Shown here: positions 52,900-64,000 of the stretch, piece after piece | Numbering within the stretch: position 1 is the stretch's first letter | Layout: every line of letters begins with the position of its first letter | Source: Bugula neritina | Taxonomy: Eukaryota; Bryozoa; Gymnolaemata; Cheilostomatida; Bugulidae | DNA length: 64,000 nt | Direction: 5' to 3' | NCBI GenBank assembly: GCA_964035545.1 | Contig: OZ037767.1 | Location: 7,742,207 to 7,806,206, forward strand | Made by a program: the position numbers and the translations under genes | Notes under the pieces: model-generated | The model's input: the letters and a program-made list of their open reading frames with translations, nothing else | What the model was told of the DNA's origin: nothing | Database searches by the model: none

Positions 52900-53290
52900 T
52901 ACACACAATGCAATAAAATGTTTATTTTGCTATTGTGTTTTTAAAAAATATTGTGAAAAGGAATTTATTAAACAGTTCAAATAAGCATCATTATGAAAAA
53001 ATGAAAACTTACTAATTTTAGTGCAGAGGTGGTTTATTGTAATTATTTGAGTGGTAATGTTTGTATAGTGCTATCGTAGAGTTCTTGCACAAGCTGAGCT
53101 TAGTCAACACAAGGCTTACTAGATTACAGTTTCTAATTAATACAATGATAATAACAAAGTATATAATAATGTAACAAATAGTATGCTTATGTATACATCA
53201 CCCCCATAAAACAACTTCAACAATTATTCTAACTGCTGTTAGAAAAGTATGCTAAAATAATAATGAAAAGTAAATATGTAACTCGTTGAT
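52900..53290. repeat. Dispersed direct repeat, copy 2
   Basis: Partner of 50650-51020. Confidence 0.6.
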
Positions 53291-54995
53291 ACCACGTCAG
53301 TGTAATTCAAACTATTTAGTTTGTATTTATCCTTTCTGTTATAATGGTATGCTTGATGGTGTGTGACAGGATGGCGCTGAATTGTAATGTTTTACATGTT
53401 GATTTATTTGGTACAACTACTATGAATATAAAATGATAATAACACTTTGGAATCTAGCAACTAACTGACTCTTTAGCAATACCTACACAATTATTATATA
53501 TAGATGCTGACTATGTCAATAATAAAGAAATGCATGATTCACATAGAAGTCATATATCTACTAATTATAGCTAATAAGATGTGAACTCTATGTGACATTA
53601 TAACACTTTCGTATAGCTGCTGATTTAGATATGCACTTTTATAATGTTGAATATGTTCTTGAAGTTTAGAAACACTTAACTTCTCTGCAAGTGACAGTAA
53701 TAAAATTTACTTATTGCTAAATGATTATTCATTTAGTAACAATCTATTTAGGAAGTAGTCTTTACTATGTATGAAATAGAATAATTGTCTCCACTGACAG
53801 AGTGATACAAAAAATATCAGATTTGATTTATCAACATTATGGAGATGCAGCAGCTGCACATTAATATGAAGGAATTTCTAGTACTAAGATTTGAAATCGT
53901 TCTCTCACCGATTACTTATCTTCACCTTGTCGAGGGTCAAGGTGAAAGCTATGAGGTGACTAGTACTAAGAACTGCAAATCTTGCTTTCTCATTCGGTAG
54001 TTATGTTCACCTTGTGCATATTCAAAAGTTCTGAAAAGCAGACTGTTGTATTCTTTGTAAAACTAATGTTAAACCATTGTTCTCACTCATAGATGTATAA
54101 TTATTATGGTAAATGTAAGCGAATTGGAGTGTCAAAGCAAAAACCCCCACTTGCCAAGTGAGGGGAGAGAATAGAGAAGAGGGATTATACTCTGAATACT
54201 CTGCCACTATGTTCTTAGTTAGAAGATACAATTTAAGCCATTTCTGTGCATGAGCGCAGGCTGCCTATACACACCATTTATACGTTGCACGCACAAAACA
54301 TATAAGAATTTTTTATTAGAATAAAAAGCAATTTATTACATCATAACGTGAGTAATAACAAAAAAAGTTAAAATTTCGAAGTGAATTAAAATTTGAGTTT
54401 TTTCTGTTAAATGGCGTAAAATTCAAGATGCATATAATTATATGTTTTAAAAATTTGAAAATGCTTATGTTAATGCATTAGTAATAATTGTCAATATGTT
54501 TTAGTTTTAAATAATATAACATGCATGTTAGATGGAACAATAATTATTGTTCAATGAGCTACATAATAATTATAAACTTTTAAGCATAATTTGTATGTAA
54601 CAAATTGAAAAGCGAAGTCTTTCTTTTATATATGAAAACATATTAATTTGTGTATATGGCAATCAATAATATTGTTATGTGTGTTGTAAAACAATTATCA
54701 AAGAATAACACAGATACATTATATTGTTTTGAACAATTAGTATAGATTAGTTAATATAAAATTCTATCCAAAAAGTGAAAATATAAAAACATGAAAGTTA
54801 AAAACTCAGTTGAGATATAATCACATTTATAAAATAACAATGATGCTTGCAATGTTAGATTTTTAGTATAAGTAATAAAATAAAAGATAAGAGTGAAATG
54901 TAACTAGAGCTTACTGTGATGTTAGGAATATAATATAAGATACCATCCAATCATATTTTAGAACCTGCCCCCCTCCCCCTGCGTAGACACTGCGG
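53291..54995. other. Intergenic and 3' flank of gene C
   Basis: AT-rich, no gene. A roughly 60-bp imperfect duplication (53878-53935 and 53960-54018) and a hairpin TTCACCTTG/CAAGGTGAA (53930-53955) are the only structure seen. Gene C's polyadenylation site is not clear. Confidence 0.45.
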
Positions 54996-57900
54996 CTAAT
55001 TAAAGTTGGAATATTCAGCAAAGGAATCAGCATAGTTCTTCAGCACTTTGTAAATGAATAAGTAGTCGTCCTGTAACATGAGTTTCATCAGTTTTATGTT
55101 GATGTCCAGCAGTACAATTAGTAGTATTTAAACAATTTATTATAATATTATTATTCTTGGTTTAAAATATCAGAATTAACAAATGAGCTTTCAAAAATTA
55201 GTGTTGATTTTGAAAAATGACAGGTTCTGAATGCAGCAAACGCATGATGGTTAGTAAATAGATGCCAAATTAAACAAAAGAGTTTTTAAATAATTTCCTC
55301 AAATAATTGCATTGTAACTTAAAATGAAAAACAGTGCTCATTTTTAGGCGAAAAATATGTATTTTAAGCGATCTAAAACCACCTATCTAGCAGTTTAAAA
55401 AGTAAGAAGCACTTTTGAAATGACCAGCAGTAAAAATAGTGTTAAATTTTGTAAACTCTAAGGTGATAAAATTCTGGTTGACTAAATTGAATAGAAGGTA
55501 AACTAAGAACAAAATAAAAAAAAACACCTTTAACAGCAAACTGACAAAACTAAAATATTTGGAGTATACTTCAACTCACAATTGTAGACACAAACTGAGG
55601 CCTTCTAGTCTTTGCCATCATAGTGGGACTGTACACATCAATCTCCTGCTCATTCTTTAACTTCTCAATAGCATTAGAAGCACTGATGAATATTCCACAT
55701 CTTTTACTGCCATCTCTAAACAATAAAGGATTGAAATGAAATTTTCAAAAATAATAAAAGCAGTATGTGTTGTTTACTAATATTATATTTTAGTGTGGCC
55801 CAACATTTTACAAAAGTTATGTTTTTTATATCTAAAAAATAAAAAGCGGCAAATAAATTATAACAAAACTTACAAGCAAGTCACACAAGTTTTCTTGCTG
55901 CCGTCAGTCTTTTTAAGAATGTCTTCTACAGCGCCACACAAAGAGAGAATAGCTTCTCCTGTAGGATACTGCTCTGTTGTATCACGCCATGCTTTAATTT
56001 GAAGAATGAAGATAGACTTCTCCAACTAGCAGGTAAAGAAATAGTATTAACAATGCATCAAAAGCATATAGCATTTATAGCATATAGCCAAGCCAATCAC
56101 AATTTTTTAAATCTTCATCCAACATGCGTGAAACTAATTTTCCTTTAGTGCCTTTAGATGAGAAACTAGTAACAACTAATGCAGTTAAATCATTTTGATT
56201 AATGAAACTACATATGAAACATGAATGGAGCAAAAAAATATTGAGAAATACTCAATATACTTCTATTCAAAGCTATATTATCACTTAAAACATGAATATA
56301 CTAGCATGCTGTTTAATCTATAAAAAAAATTGAAAAATGATATCTACTTTATCAATGAAGTGGATGATTAGCAGTGTATAGTTGGACCATTTTACAGTGC
56401 AGTATAAAGCATTTATTTCATTATCTATACTTGATTATATATATTCCCACTTGTGATGTTTGAATCTTCAATGGTATTATTCTGACGTGCTCTTTTTCTT
56501 CAGCAGTTCCTCTAACCAGAGAATGAAAGGAAGTTGAAAGTGTAGCCAAGTCAGTCATTGGAAAGAAAGGCATCTGAATTATATTATCAACATATTCTAT
56601 AACATTATCATACTGGTATACTTATATGGCTATAAGAGTTACTGCGCAAAGTATATTGTCATACATGTAATATGAATATATGTTTTTTTCAAACAGCTAT
56701 AGTACTACTAGTTTGTTAAGGTAGATTGCTAAGAAAATAAAAGCTTTATTGGTTGTGAGCCATTGTGTGGCTTAGCCAGCATCACAGTGTCAGAAGTTGC
56801 CCTTTCTATGCATATCTGCTGTTGGCATTAATTTGATTTAATTATTCTCCTTTCAATTAAAATTTAGAAACATTGAAGTATGTAATACTAATAAAAGCAG
56901 CACCTATAGCTTGATCTCCAAACATGTGAGTAAGCAGTATATAATCATTGTATACCAGTAGCAACAAACCTAAAACTAATTTACCATAACTTCTATCATG
57001 AATAAATGAGTGTAATTATAATTGATTTTTTTAACCTTTATTAGAAAGGAGACAGGACAAAGCTTTCCCTAGAGACTAGAAAAATGTTGATGAGATTATG
57101 ATATGTATTCAAACATTTGTTAATAAAGGCATGTAGATGTGTTATTATTGGACAAATCTTACCTCTGCATGCTCCAACTGAACAATCACTTTAACATCTT
57201 GCTCAATGATCAGTTGCCAAAAGTTGCTCAGTGTATTTGATAGTGGGAGTTGAGTTGCAATAAATTGGTGCTTGCATGTGTAAGACTACAACGAAATGCA
57301 TAAAATCCATAATAACCATCGGTAAAATAAATTCTTACTATATATACAAATTTGATTAACTTCTATATTCCATGTTTTCTTTGTGTTGAGAAAAAATTTT
57401 AGAGAGGAAATAAATATTTATCTTGCTTTTAAAAGCTTTAATTAAAACTAAAGAGGTAAATAAAAAGTTAAATTGTATTAGGAAATTTTTTCAGAATAAA
57501 AGACATTTACAAAAACCCATTCAATATGTCATTATGTAACTAGGTTTATTATTTTTAAAATGTTTGCAATAAACTGCAAAAAAGCAGTTTATATGTATTA
57601 GTAATAACTAAATTCATTGTGAGCTTGAGGAATTAAAAATTAGAGCATGCAGAAAAAATGCCAACGCAAATAATTTACATATTATGCTGCAATAATGTTG
57701 AACCTTGGTGTTGTTAGAACCAGTACAATTATATGGCTTGATAATTCTATAAAACTTAAAATTAATTTGGTTCAAAATTAAGCAAGGTCAAGCAATAACC
57801 ATTTATTGTCAGACATAAGCGTCTAAGCCTTTTAGCCACTATTAAAAAGTAATAAATGACATACAATATATTTAGATTACTATTCAAAGAATTTACACTT

Positions 57901-58461
57901 ACGTCTACAAACACAGCATTTATGTATAATCCTTGTCCGCTAGTAAGGAAGGCCATGTACTTGTCACCTACAAAAAATAAAATTCATGATTTTAAAATTA
58001 CATAAGCACTTACTCTGGTTATATTATCTAATTCTTTGAGCCAACATAGAAAATTTGTATTTCTCGTTGGTGTAATAACGCATTAATTTACCATACTATA
58101 CTGCTTACACATTTGTTAAAAAGCAAACTAAATATTTATTCTTAAAAAAGACTGAATTATTTGTAGCTCTTCAACTGACTACAAAAGCTAACTCTGCAAC
58201 TCAAGTTGATATTTATTCAAATATTGCACATCATATCATTTTCTAAAAATATTCATCTATGCCCTAAAAAAAAGCACACTATATTATTTTCCACATTCAT
58301 AAAATATTGCATGTAGAATTGAGTACGGCACGTTTTAGCCAAATTTTGTTATAGACACACTTACAAGGAAGGATGTCAGGGAACCTGTTCTTTCTTAAGT
58401 TGTCTTCTTCGTGAGCTATGATGTACTTGAACTGCATACTTTGAAGGCGACTTTCCATGTG
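54996..58461 (-). CDS. Gene C phosphatase domain D2 (divergent)
   Basis: Exons 9-15. [42 protein letters not shown], then MPFFPMTD in place of the usual Y-W-P stretch. The WPD loop reads WRD (433-435), and the P-loop is TCLDGSKRCG: CX5R is kept (Cys470, Arg476) while the preceding His is Thr. It ends [26 protein letters not shown]. The combination suggests a regulatory or weak domain, the usual state of RPTP D2. Confidence 0.87.
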
Positions 58462-61400
58462 CTACAATTAGATAACGAATATATATGTGGTATTACTTCT
58501 GTAAACTGGTGGTATGACACCTTCTTACAGAAGTTATACCACATATACGTACTGCATCGGTTGCAACTGTAAATTACTAAAGGTAAAAGTGAGTGATAAC
58601 TATGTTTGAAACCCTTGGAGACAAGTTTTGCTGCTAAAAGCCCACTGGATATACTAATGCAGCATCGTGAAAGCAAGCAATAGTTTGTATTTTGCACACA
58701 TTAAAGGTGTAAATAATGTATGTTTAGGTATGACTAAATTGTTAGAAAATATATTCTTTAAAAGTCTGGAATTGAGCTTCATGTAATACAACTAACGATA
58801 TACCTTAGCACTATAACAAACCTGAAACTCCTGTAGAATGCTGTCAGGTTGATCCTGGGTTTCTCTTTGTTCATGTGCATCAATTTTATCATTTATCTCT
58901 AAAGGAGAACATTTGAATCCTTCAACTGCCAATGACTCTGCCAGAACTTCATGCAAAAATATGTATTGATCCTAAAATAAATAATATATAGTCATTACCA
59001 TAGTGAGTTTATAGTTTTTTGTCACTGTATAGTTAATCACATATGCATAGAAATTATACAATATACATCTTCATTTTTCAGATCACATGAAATTTGTCTA
59101 TTTTTGAGACTTAGAGCTTAAAAAGGATGCATTTTGTATGGGCGTGTTTCATCACTTGTGTTTAGATTAAAACATAAAATAAAAAATGTTTTTATGCTTT
59201 TTAAAATATTATGGTAAAGTGAATTAAAGATATGATTGAAAATTTTAAAATCAAATCTCAATGCTAAAATCATATTTTTTTTATTTGAAATTTAATTTTA
59301 AAAAAATATGTATTTTGTAGGCCTATTTCATGCACTAAAAAAGATTTCACCGTGCAGAAAAAATAAACAGGCAAAAAAAACTATCGTTAAGAAAATAATT
59401 TTAAACTAAAAGCTTTTCCAGGAAGCACACAACTTGACAAAGGAGTTTATTTGCAGCGACAATTTTGATGCTACACCTAATGCTCAAAAACTTGTGGTGA
59501 TTTCATTTTGAATATTTCTTATTTTTAGATCTAATGACAATGGAACATTCTAACTAATATTCACATCTTTTTGAACCATGCAGGGTCTCCTCTTTCTCAT
59601 TTCTTTAACACATCCAAACACATCCACAGATTGTTCTCTCTTGGCTTGCTGAATCAAATATTCTAAAGCAATATACGTGCCTGTTCTGCCAACACCAGCA
59701 CTACAGCATATAAAATATGAAGATATTTTAGTATACCAACTATATACCACTAATATTTAGTGAATTAAACAGTCAAATATTATATGCATGCACATATCAT
59801 CATCTGTAAGCAGAAAGATACGCAGCACATAATGATATATAATCATATTTTAATTCACAAACCTGAAGCAAAAGTACTCCACGGTAACATACATGTAGAT
59901 ATATACAAGGTGTGGAGTTTGTGTCTACCTCTATTATATTATAAACACGCATTAGGTGATGCTTGGCTAGAAATTTTAGCACAAAATAAAGCTTGCAACT
60001 TTTAGATTTTCAGTCATGGTTCAAGTTCACCTTTTGCCAATTTTAAATGTCCTTGTAGCAATTATTGGCAAATAGAAAAACACCAGCCTGTGCCGACCAG
60101 AAATTTGATTATAACTATTGTGAACAAACAATAAAGTTAGCATAAAACTATAAATACATAAATAAGCTCAATAACCTGCAGTGAATAAGGAGAGGATTTG
60201 TGGTATGGGAAACGAGTGATTTGATCTTAAAGTAAAAGGCAACATAAGAAGATAGGTCATCAGGTACTCCATGATCAGGCCATGACAGGTAGTTAAAGTG
60301 TGACAGAGTTCTTGTCTCACCTTCCTACAAATGTCAGAAAATAGCTCACATCAAAAGATGAGAATTTCAAATTAATTTGCTACATTTAATATTTCATCAC
60401 AAATTTTAAAGGTTAGGAACAGTGGTTTTAAAGTAGTTTAAAATGTTTCGTCTGAAATGTTTATAATTGTCTATGTTGAAAGTGAATAATTATTATTGAC
60501 TTTAGTTTAAAAATCTAAATTAGTTCCTATTTTTATTGTCATGTGTTGCTAGCTTAAATAAAAACACAATTTCAACATCACAGAATGATATAACTTGTAC
60601 AAATATTAATTCAAATTTTCTTACCGGTTTAATTAAACTGAAACAATTAAAAAGTGCATTAATTTGTTACTTGTTTTACATAGTTCATATCTAACAGGTA
60701 AATCTACCATGTTATTGAAAATCAATGAACACATTTTTTTTGATGTAGTAATTAGTATTGATTGTAAACAAGTCGTATCACACAGTGTTAGTGCATATAT
60801 AGACATTGAGCTGTTGCTGGCACTTACCTCATTAGATTAGAAATTTGCTCTTAATTGCTCTGCTTGTAACTGCAGAGGTAATAATATAAATTGGGTCATG
60901 CTAATTTATTTCTATACCTAAATTTGATGTCGCTAGAGTACGCAACAGCATTACACTGCAATGAGCATAACATAATTATTATATTTTAGATTTAAAATAG
61001 TGCTTATAAGACCATACCTTGGAAATACTCAGACATGTTTGTGTAAAGTCTGCCCACAACTCAACAGACTTACTACACACAGTGATGTCTCCAAATGTCT
61101 TTGGTTGTTTGTCCAGAGGCCAGTACTGCTCGCATTTGTTCTACAATTCAAATTTCAGTAATGTTAAAAAAATGAAAATATTTTCAGTTACCAATTAAGC
61201 ATTAATTCAAAATTTTAGCCAAGAAAAAAAATTATGATATGACACATGGGTTTAAAAGACTGAAGAAAAATAATTAAGAATACACCCATGAAGTGAGTAT
61301 TTTTTCTAAAACCAACCTTTCCACTTTCGACAGCTCTAGTTACCATAACTATAGCACTTGGTCTTTCTTGCCACACCATATACCAGAAGTCATTCACTGT

Positions 61401-62763
61401 TGCCCCAGTTGGACCTTAAATTATTGTGATATTACTAATTGTAAATGTATACTAAGCATTTGATTCCTGGCAATATTTTAAAATCAATAAACACTGATTA
61501 AATGAAAAAGTTCAAATTTGAATATTTGTTTATCAGTTATTGGTAATTGAGGTTGGCTAGATTTTTTTTGTGTGAGTTGATCAGCAAAGACATGATTAAC
61601 AGACTCAATAGAAACGAAAAATTCTACATATAGTGCCTGTTTTCATGTCAAATGAAATTATTATCATCCTTCAATAATCATCAATTACATATATATGATG
61701 TTAAAATACCAACTATGAGCTGCAATAAAATCATTTATTTATCGATACCGATAAAACACTTTTCTCTGGTTTTATTTTATTTATCATCCACTATTTAAGC
61801 TTTTCTTTAAATACTATATCTAAATTTAACTAAGTAAAACAAAAAATTTTGTAAACAAAATCATAATGCCTTATAAGCAAAAAGTCAAAAGTTTCACAGT
61901 CCCGTAAAATCATGTATACATATAATACATACCACCCCATATTATTCTAGCTAAGCTTACCTTGTGCTGCAATATATGCGTTTTCTTTGCCGTAACCCTA
62001 AAAACATAAAAAAATGAAATTGAAACATTAGTTTGGCAAAAAAACCTATAAATCATTAAATGATTTCGTTATAAACAGTGTAATGCACATAGGTATTTTA
62101 TTGCCAATCTACAGCTAGTATTTTCGTCAGTTGAATTATTATTAAAATTAAAAAATGTTCTGACATTTACACAGTTTATGTAAACATAGAGTTACTGTTT
62201 CTTGATGTGTTAGCTGATCAATTGATAGTTTGTTTTGAAAAAATAGTCACTTCCTGTGTGACAATTTTTAGTGCTTGACTGACAATAATTTACAGGTGAT
62301 AACCAAGTCAATGATAATCACTAAGTAAATAGACACCAATAAAATAAAACAGGGAGTTGTTTATTTATACTGCAGTACGTTGTATTAAAGCAAAAATACT
62401 AATCTTATTCAGCAGAAAATACCAAATCAATTTATAAACCAACTTAGAAACAGTTTTAATTAAAGCTCAATTAAACTGAAAATGTGCAGTATTGTAGATT
62501 GCCATGCATATTTAATCCTGCATTGTGCATGCAAGACTCTAATTTCCAAACTTTCGGTTAGCAAACATATTTTCTAACAAGCTACTTTGCTAAAAATTTG
62601 CAGCCCGAGTATGAAATAGCATGAAATGTACTGCTATAAGAACACAACTATTAAATCTTACTGCAATAAAAGAAGCATTTATGAAATCATTTCCTTCCCC
62701 TTCTCTTCTCAGCACAACTCTGTGATCGTCAGCTGAAAAAAAAAGAGTATATATATTAACATA

Positions 62764-62847
<84 letters not shown>

Positions 62848-63926
62848 TCTATTTATCTATATATTTATATTTATATATAATATATTATCAATCTGTGGAC
62901 AGCAGCTGTTTTGGGATTTGTCCCCTCATCAGCACAGAACAGAGTACCATGCATGGCCCACACCTTCGCAATAGTAGAAACTTATAGTTTTACTAAAGCA
63001 TATTTAAAAGTTTCATATTTCATTTTTGGAGAAAGACAAGATCTATATCACAATTTCTTCAAAAATATATATAAGTGCACTTTGTTTGAGAATATTTTAG
63101 CATCTACGCTAAAATTACTATTTTGACTCAAAATTGTCATAAAAACACTAAAGTCAAATAAATTTTTGAAAGGTTCTTGTAAGAAACATAATTTTTTATA
63201 CAGTAAAAGACTTCGGGTAGAAATTTATTGCCACAGCAATAATTTAATTATAGTCAGGTAACATTTTAAAAATTGATAAACAAGCTAGGTTAAAATTTTT
63301 ATTGGCCTGATTGATGAATTTTGAACAACCATCTTTTCAACATCAACTCCTTCTTGCTTAAATTTATGCAAGCAATATAATGAAACATGATTATATTTTT
63401 CTTATTGTATTATAATATTATAGTACAATAAGAAGAACCTAGTTTTTAATTGCTCAGAATGTCCTTTTATTTGTAATTTTTTTCCAGGGAAGTAATTATT
63501 TGGCTGTTGAACTACTTTTATACCAAAGCTAAAACATTTTTTTACAAAGCTAGATCAATCAGCCTTAATTCTAAATGAGGCTAATATGCAATGTACAGCA
63601 AGAGTTTTACTTGGTTAATGTATGACATATAATAATTTGCATCATATATTATGACGTTCAATAACCGCTCAGCAAAATGTCTTAACAGTTATTCAGTTTC
63701 TACTGGTTCACTTACCATTCAAAGTTTAATCAAAACAAGTTTGTTCATCAACAGTTTTGAATTGTGTCATAGCCTGCCACTCTAATTATATCACATATTT
63801 CTAGTAGCTGCTTTCAACATCGTATGAATAATATTTACCAGGATAAAGTAGCTTGTATCTACACTTCCCTCTATTGTGAGGCATTAAAGCAACTTCCATT
63901 TTCGGTTTTGGTAATGCTTCCAATTT
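54996..63926 (-). CDS. Gene C: receptor-type protein tyrosine phosphatase, last 15 exons
   Basis: Exons: 63839-63926, 62662-62732, 61961-61997, 61317-61414, 61018-61140, 60176-60324, 59565-59700, 58822-58971, 58365-58461, 57903-57967, 57163-57285, 56451-56573, 55874-56025, 55580-55715 and 54996-55070. They total 1623 nt: 540 residues and a stop, all in frame. The protein has two tandem PTP domains, as in receptor tyrosine phosphatases, which dephosphorylate phosphotyrosine on the cytoplasmic side. D1 keeps WPD (Asp156 in window numbering) and [10 protein letters not shown] (Cys188, Arg194), so it should be active. D2 is divergent. The ectodomain lies right of the window. It is the gene upstream of B in the same orientation, so it may be a sister of the A/B receptors that kept its phosphatase domains. 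Confidence 0.9.
55071..58364. other. Introns of gene C between D2 exons
   Basis: Introns at 55071-55579, 55716-55873, 56026-56450, 56574-57162, 57286-57902 and 57968-58364. AT-rich, nothing recognised. Confidence 0.6.
58822..63926 (-). CDS. Gene C phosphatase domain D1
   Basis: Exons 1-8. Motif order: [17 protein letters not shown] (pTyr-loop region, Cys in place of the usual Asn), [79 protein letters not shown] and [10 protein letters not shown]. All catalytic elements expected of an active PTP are present. The donor after VQKD is GTGAAT, a weaker site, but it restores frame with DQYIFLHE. Confidence 0.9.
62743..62888. repeat. (TA)n microsatellite
   Basis: Pure TA at about 62767-62845, with degenerate TA-rich flanks, directly adjoining the hammerhead-like motif. 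Confidence 0.92.
62892..62938 (-). ncRNA. Hammerhead-ribozyme-like fold (type I), one core base changed
   Basis: Read on the minus strand: stem I strand TCTGTG, core CTGATGA, stem II GGGG-ACAAA-TCCC, AAAA in the place of GAAA, stem III ACAG-CTG-CTGT, cleavage-site C (62898), then the second stem I strand CACAGA. All three helices pair, stem I with 6 bp, and every conserved core base fits except G12, which is A. That change is expected to abolish or strongly reduce self-cleavage. It lies beside a TA microsatellite in intron 2 of gene C (numbered in the window). Confidence 0.6.
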
Positions 63927-64000
63927 CTGCAATTTATAATGTAGGCCTAATCATATCTTAATTGATTGTACATCAAGTTTAAACAGCATGCATTAAAATA
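63927..64000. other. Intron of gene C at window edge
   Basis: Starts with the acceptor ATTGCAG (minus) of the first visible exon. The upstream exons are outside the window. Confidence 0.7.

Larger units (their letters stand above)
58972..63838. other. Introns of gene C upstream of exon 8
   Basis: Introns at 58972-59564, 59701-60175, 60325-61017, 61141-61316, 61415-61960, 61998-62661 and 62733-63838 are AT-rich and carry no recognisable gene. Only the microsatellite and hammerhead-like motif stand out. Confidence 0.6.

Noticed and set aside
55580-55715. Gene C ending at a TGA directly after FVSTIVS
   Set aside because: GTGAGT there is a consensus donor, and an exon at 54996-55070 supplies the missing C-terminal helix with a stop.

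Overview
The window is AT-rich metazoan DNA with GT-AG introns, tRNA-headed SINEs, LTR and non-LTR retrotransposons, MITE-like elements and long TA microsatellites. Nothing prokaryotic is present. The domain content (fucolectin/F5-8C-like modules joined to fibronectin III repeats, and receptor tyrosine phosphatase genes in a cluster) suggests a marine invertebrate, probably a lophotrochozoan. A bryozoan is possible, but the species cannot be fixed from sequence alone. All host genes found lie on the minus strand.

Layout from right to left, which is the direction of transcription. (1) At 63.9-55.0 kb are the last 15 exons (540 codons and a stop) of a receptor-type protein tyrosine phosphatase, here called gene C. 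It has an intact first phosphatase domain and a divergent second one. (2) At 44.9-25.8 kb is a complete 18-exon gene, gene B, encoding a 1108-residue type I membrane receptor: signal peptide, three FTP (fucolectin) domains, four FN3-like domains, a sushi/CCP domain, one transmembrane helix and a short tyrosine-bearing tail with an ITIM-like motif and no phosphatase domain. (3) At 17.9-0 kb is gene A, a tandem paralogue of gene B with the same 18-exon plan and the same intron phases. It runs off the left edge inside the transmembrane exon. All 18 junctions of B and all visible junctions of A keep frame, and neither shows an internal stop, so both look functional.

The spaces between and inside the genes are filled by mobile DNA. 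A Gypsy-type LTR element (18.7-23.5 kb) and a GC-rich, RT-deleted LTR element (46.5-49.8 kb) sit upstream of A and B respectively. A 5'-truncated LINE carrying a nested 447-bp MITE lies in intron 3 of B. A foldback element with a 21-bp minisatellite lies in intron 6 of A. A 966-bp TIR element with repeated subterminal motifs sits at 51.2-52.1 kb. SINEs and an LTR remnant shared at matching positions in A and B predate the duplication; the other insertions occur in one copy only.

The observations I rate highest are: the neighbouring arrangement of a lectin-type receptor with an ITIM/ITAM-like tail and a receptor phosphatase gene, a possible recognition and signalling cluster; a near-complete type I hammerhead ribozyme fold in an intron of gene C, with one core change (G12 to A); and the foldback and TIR elements. 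All functional statements are inference from sequence.
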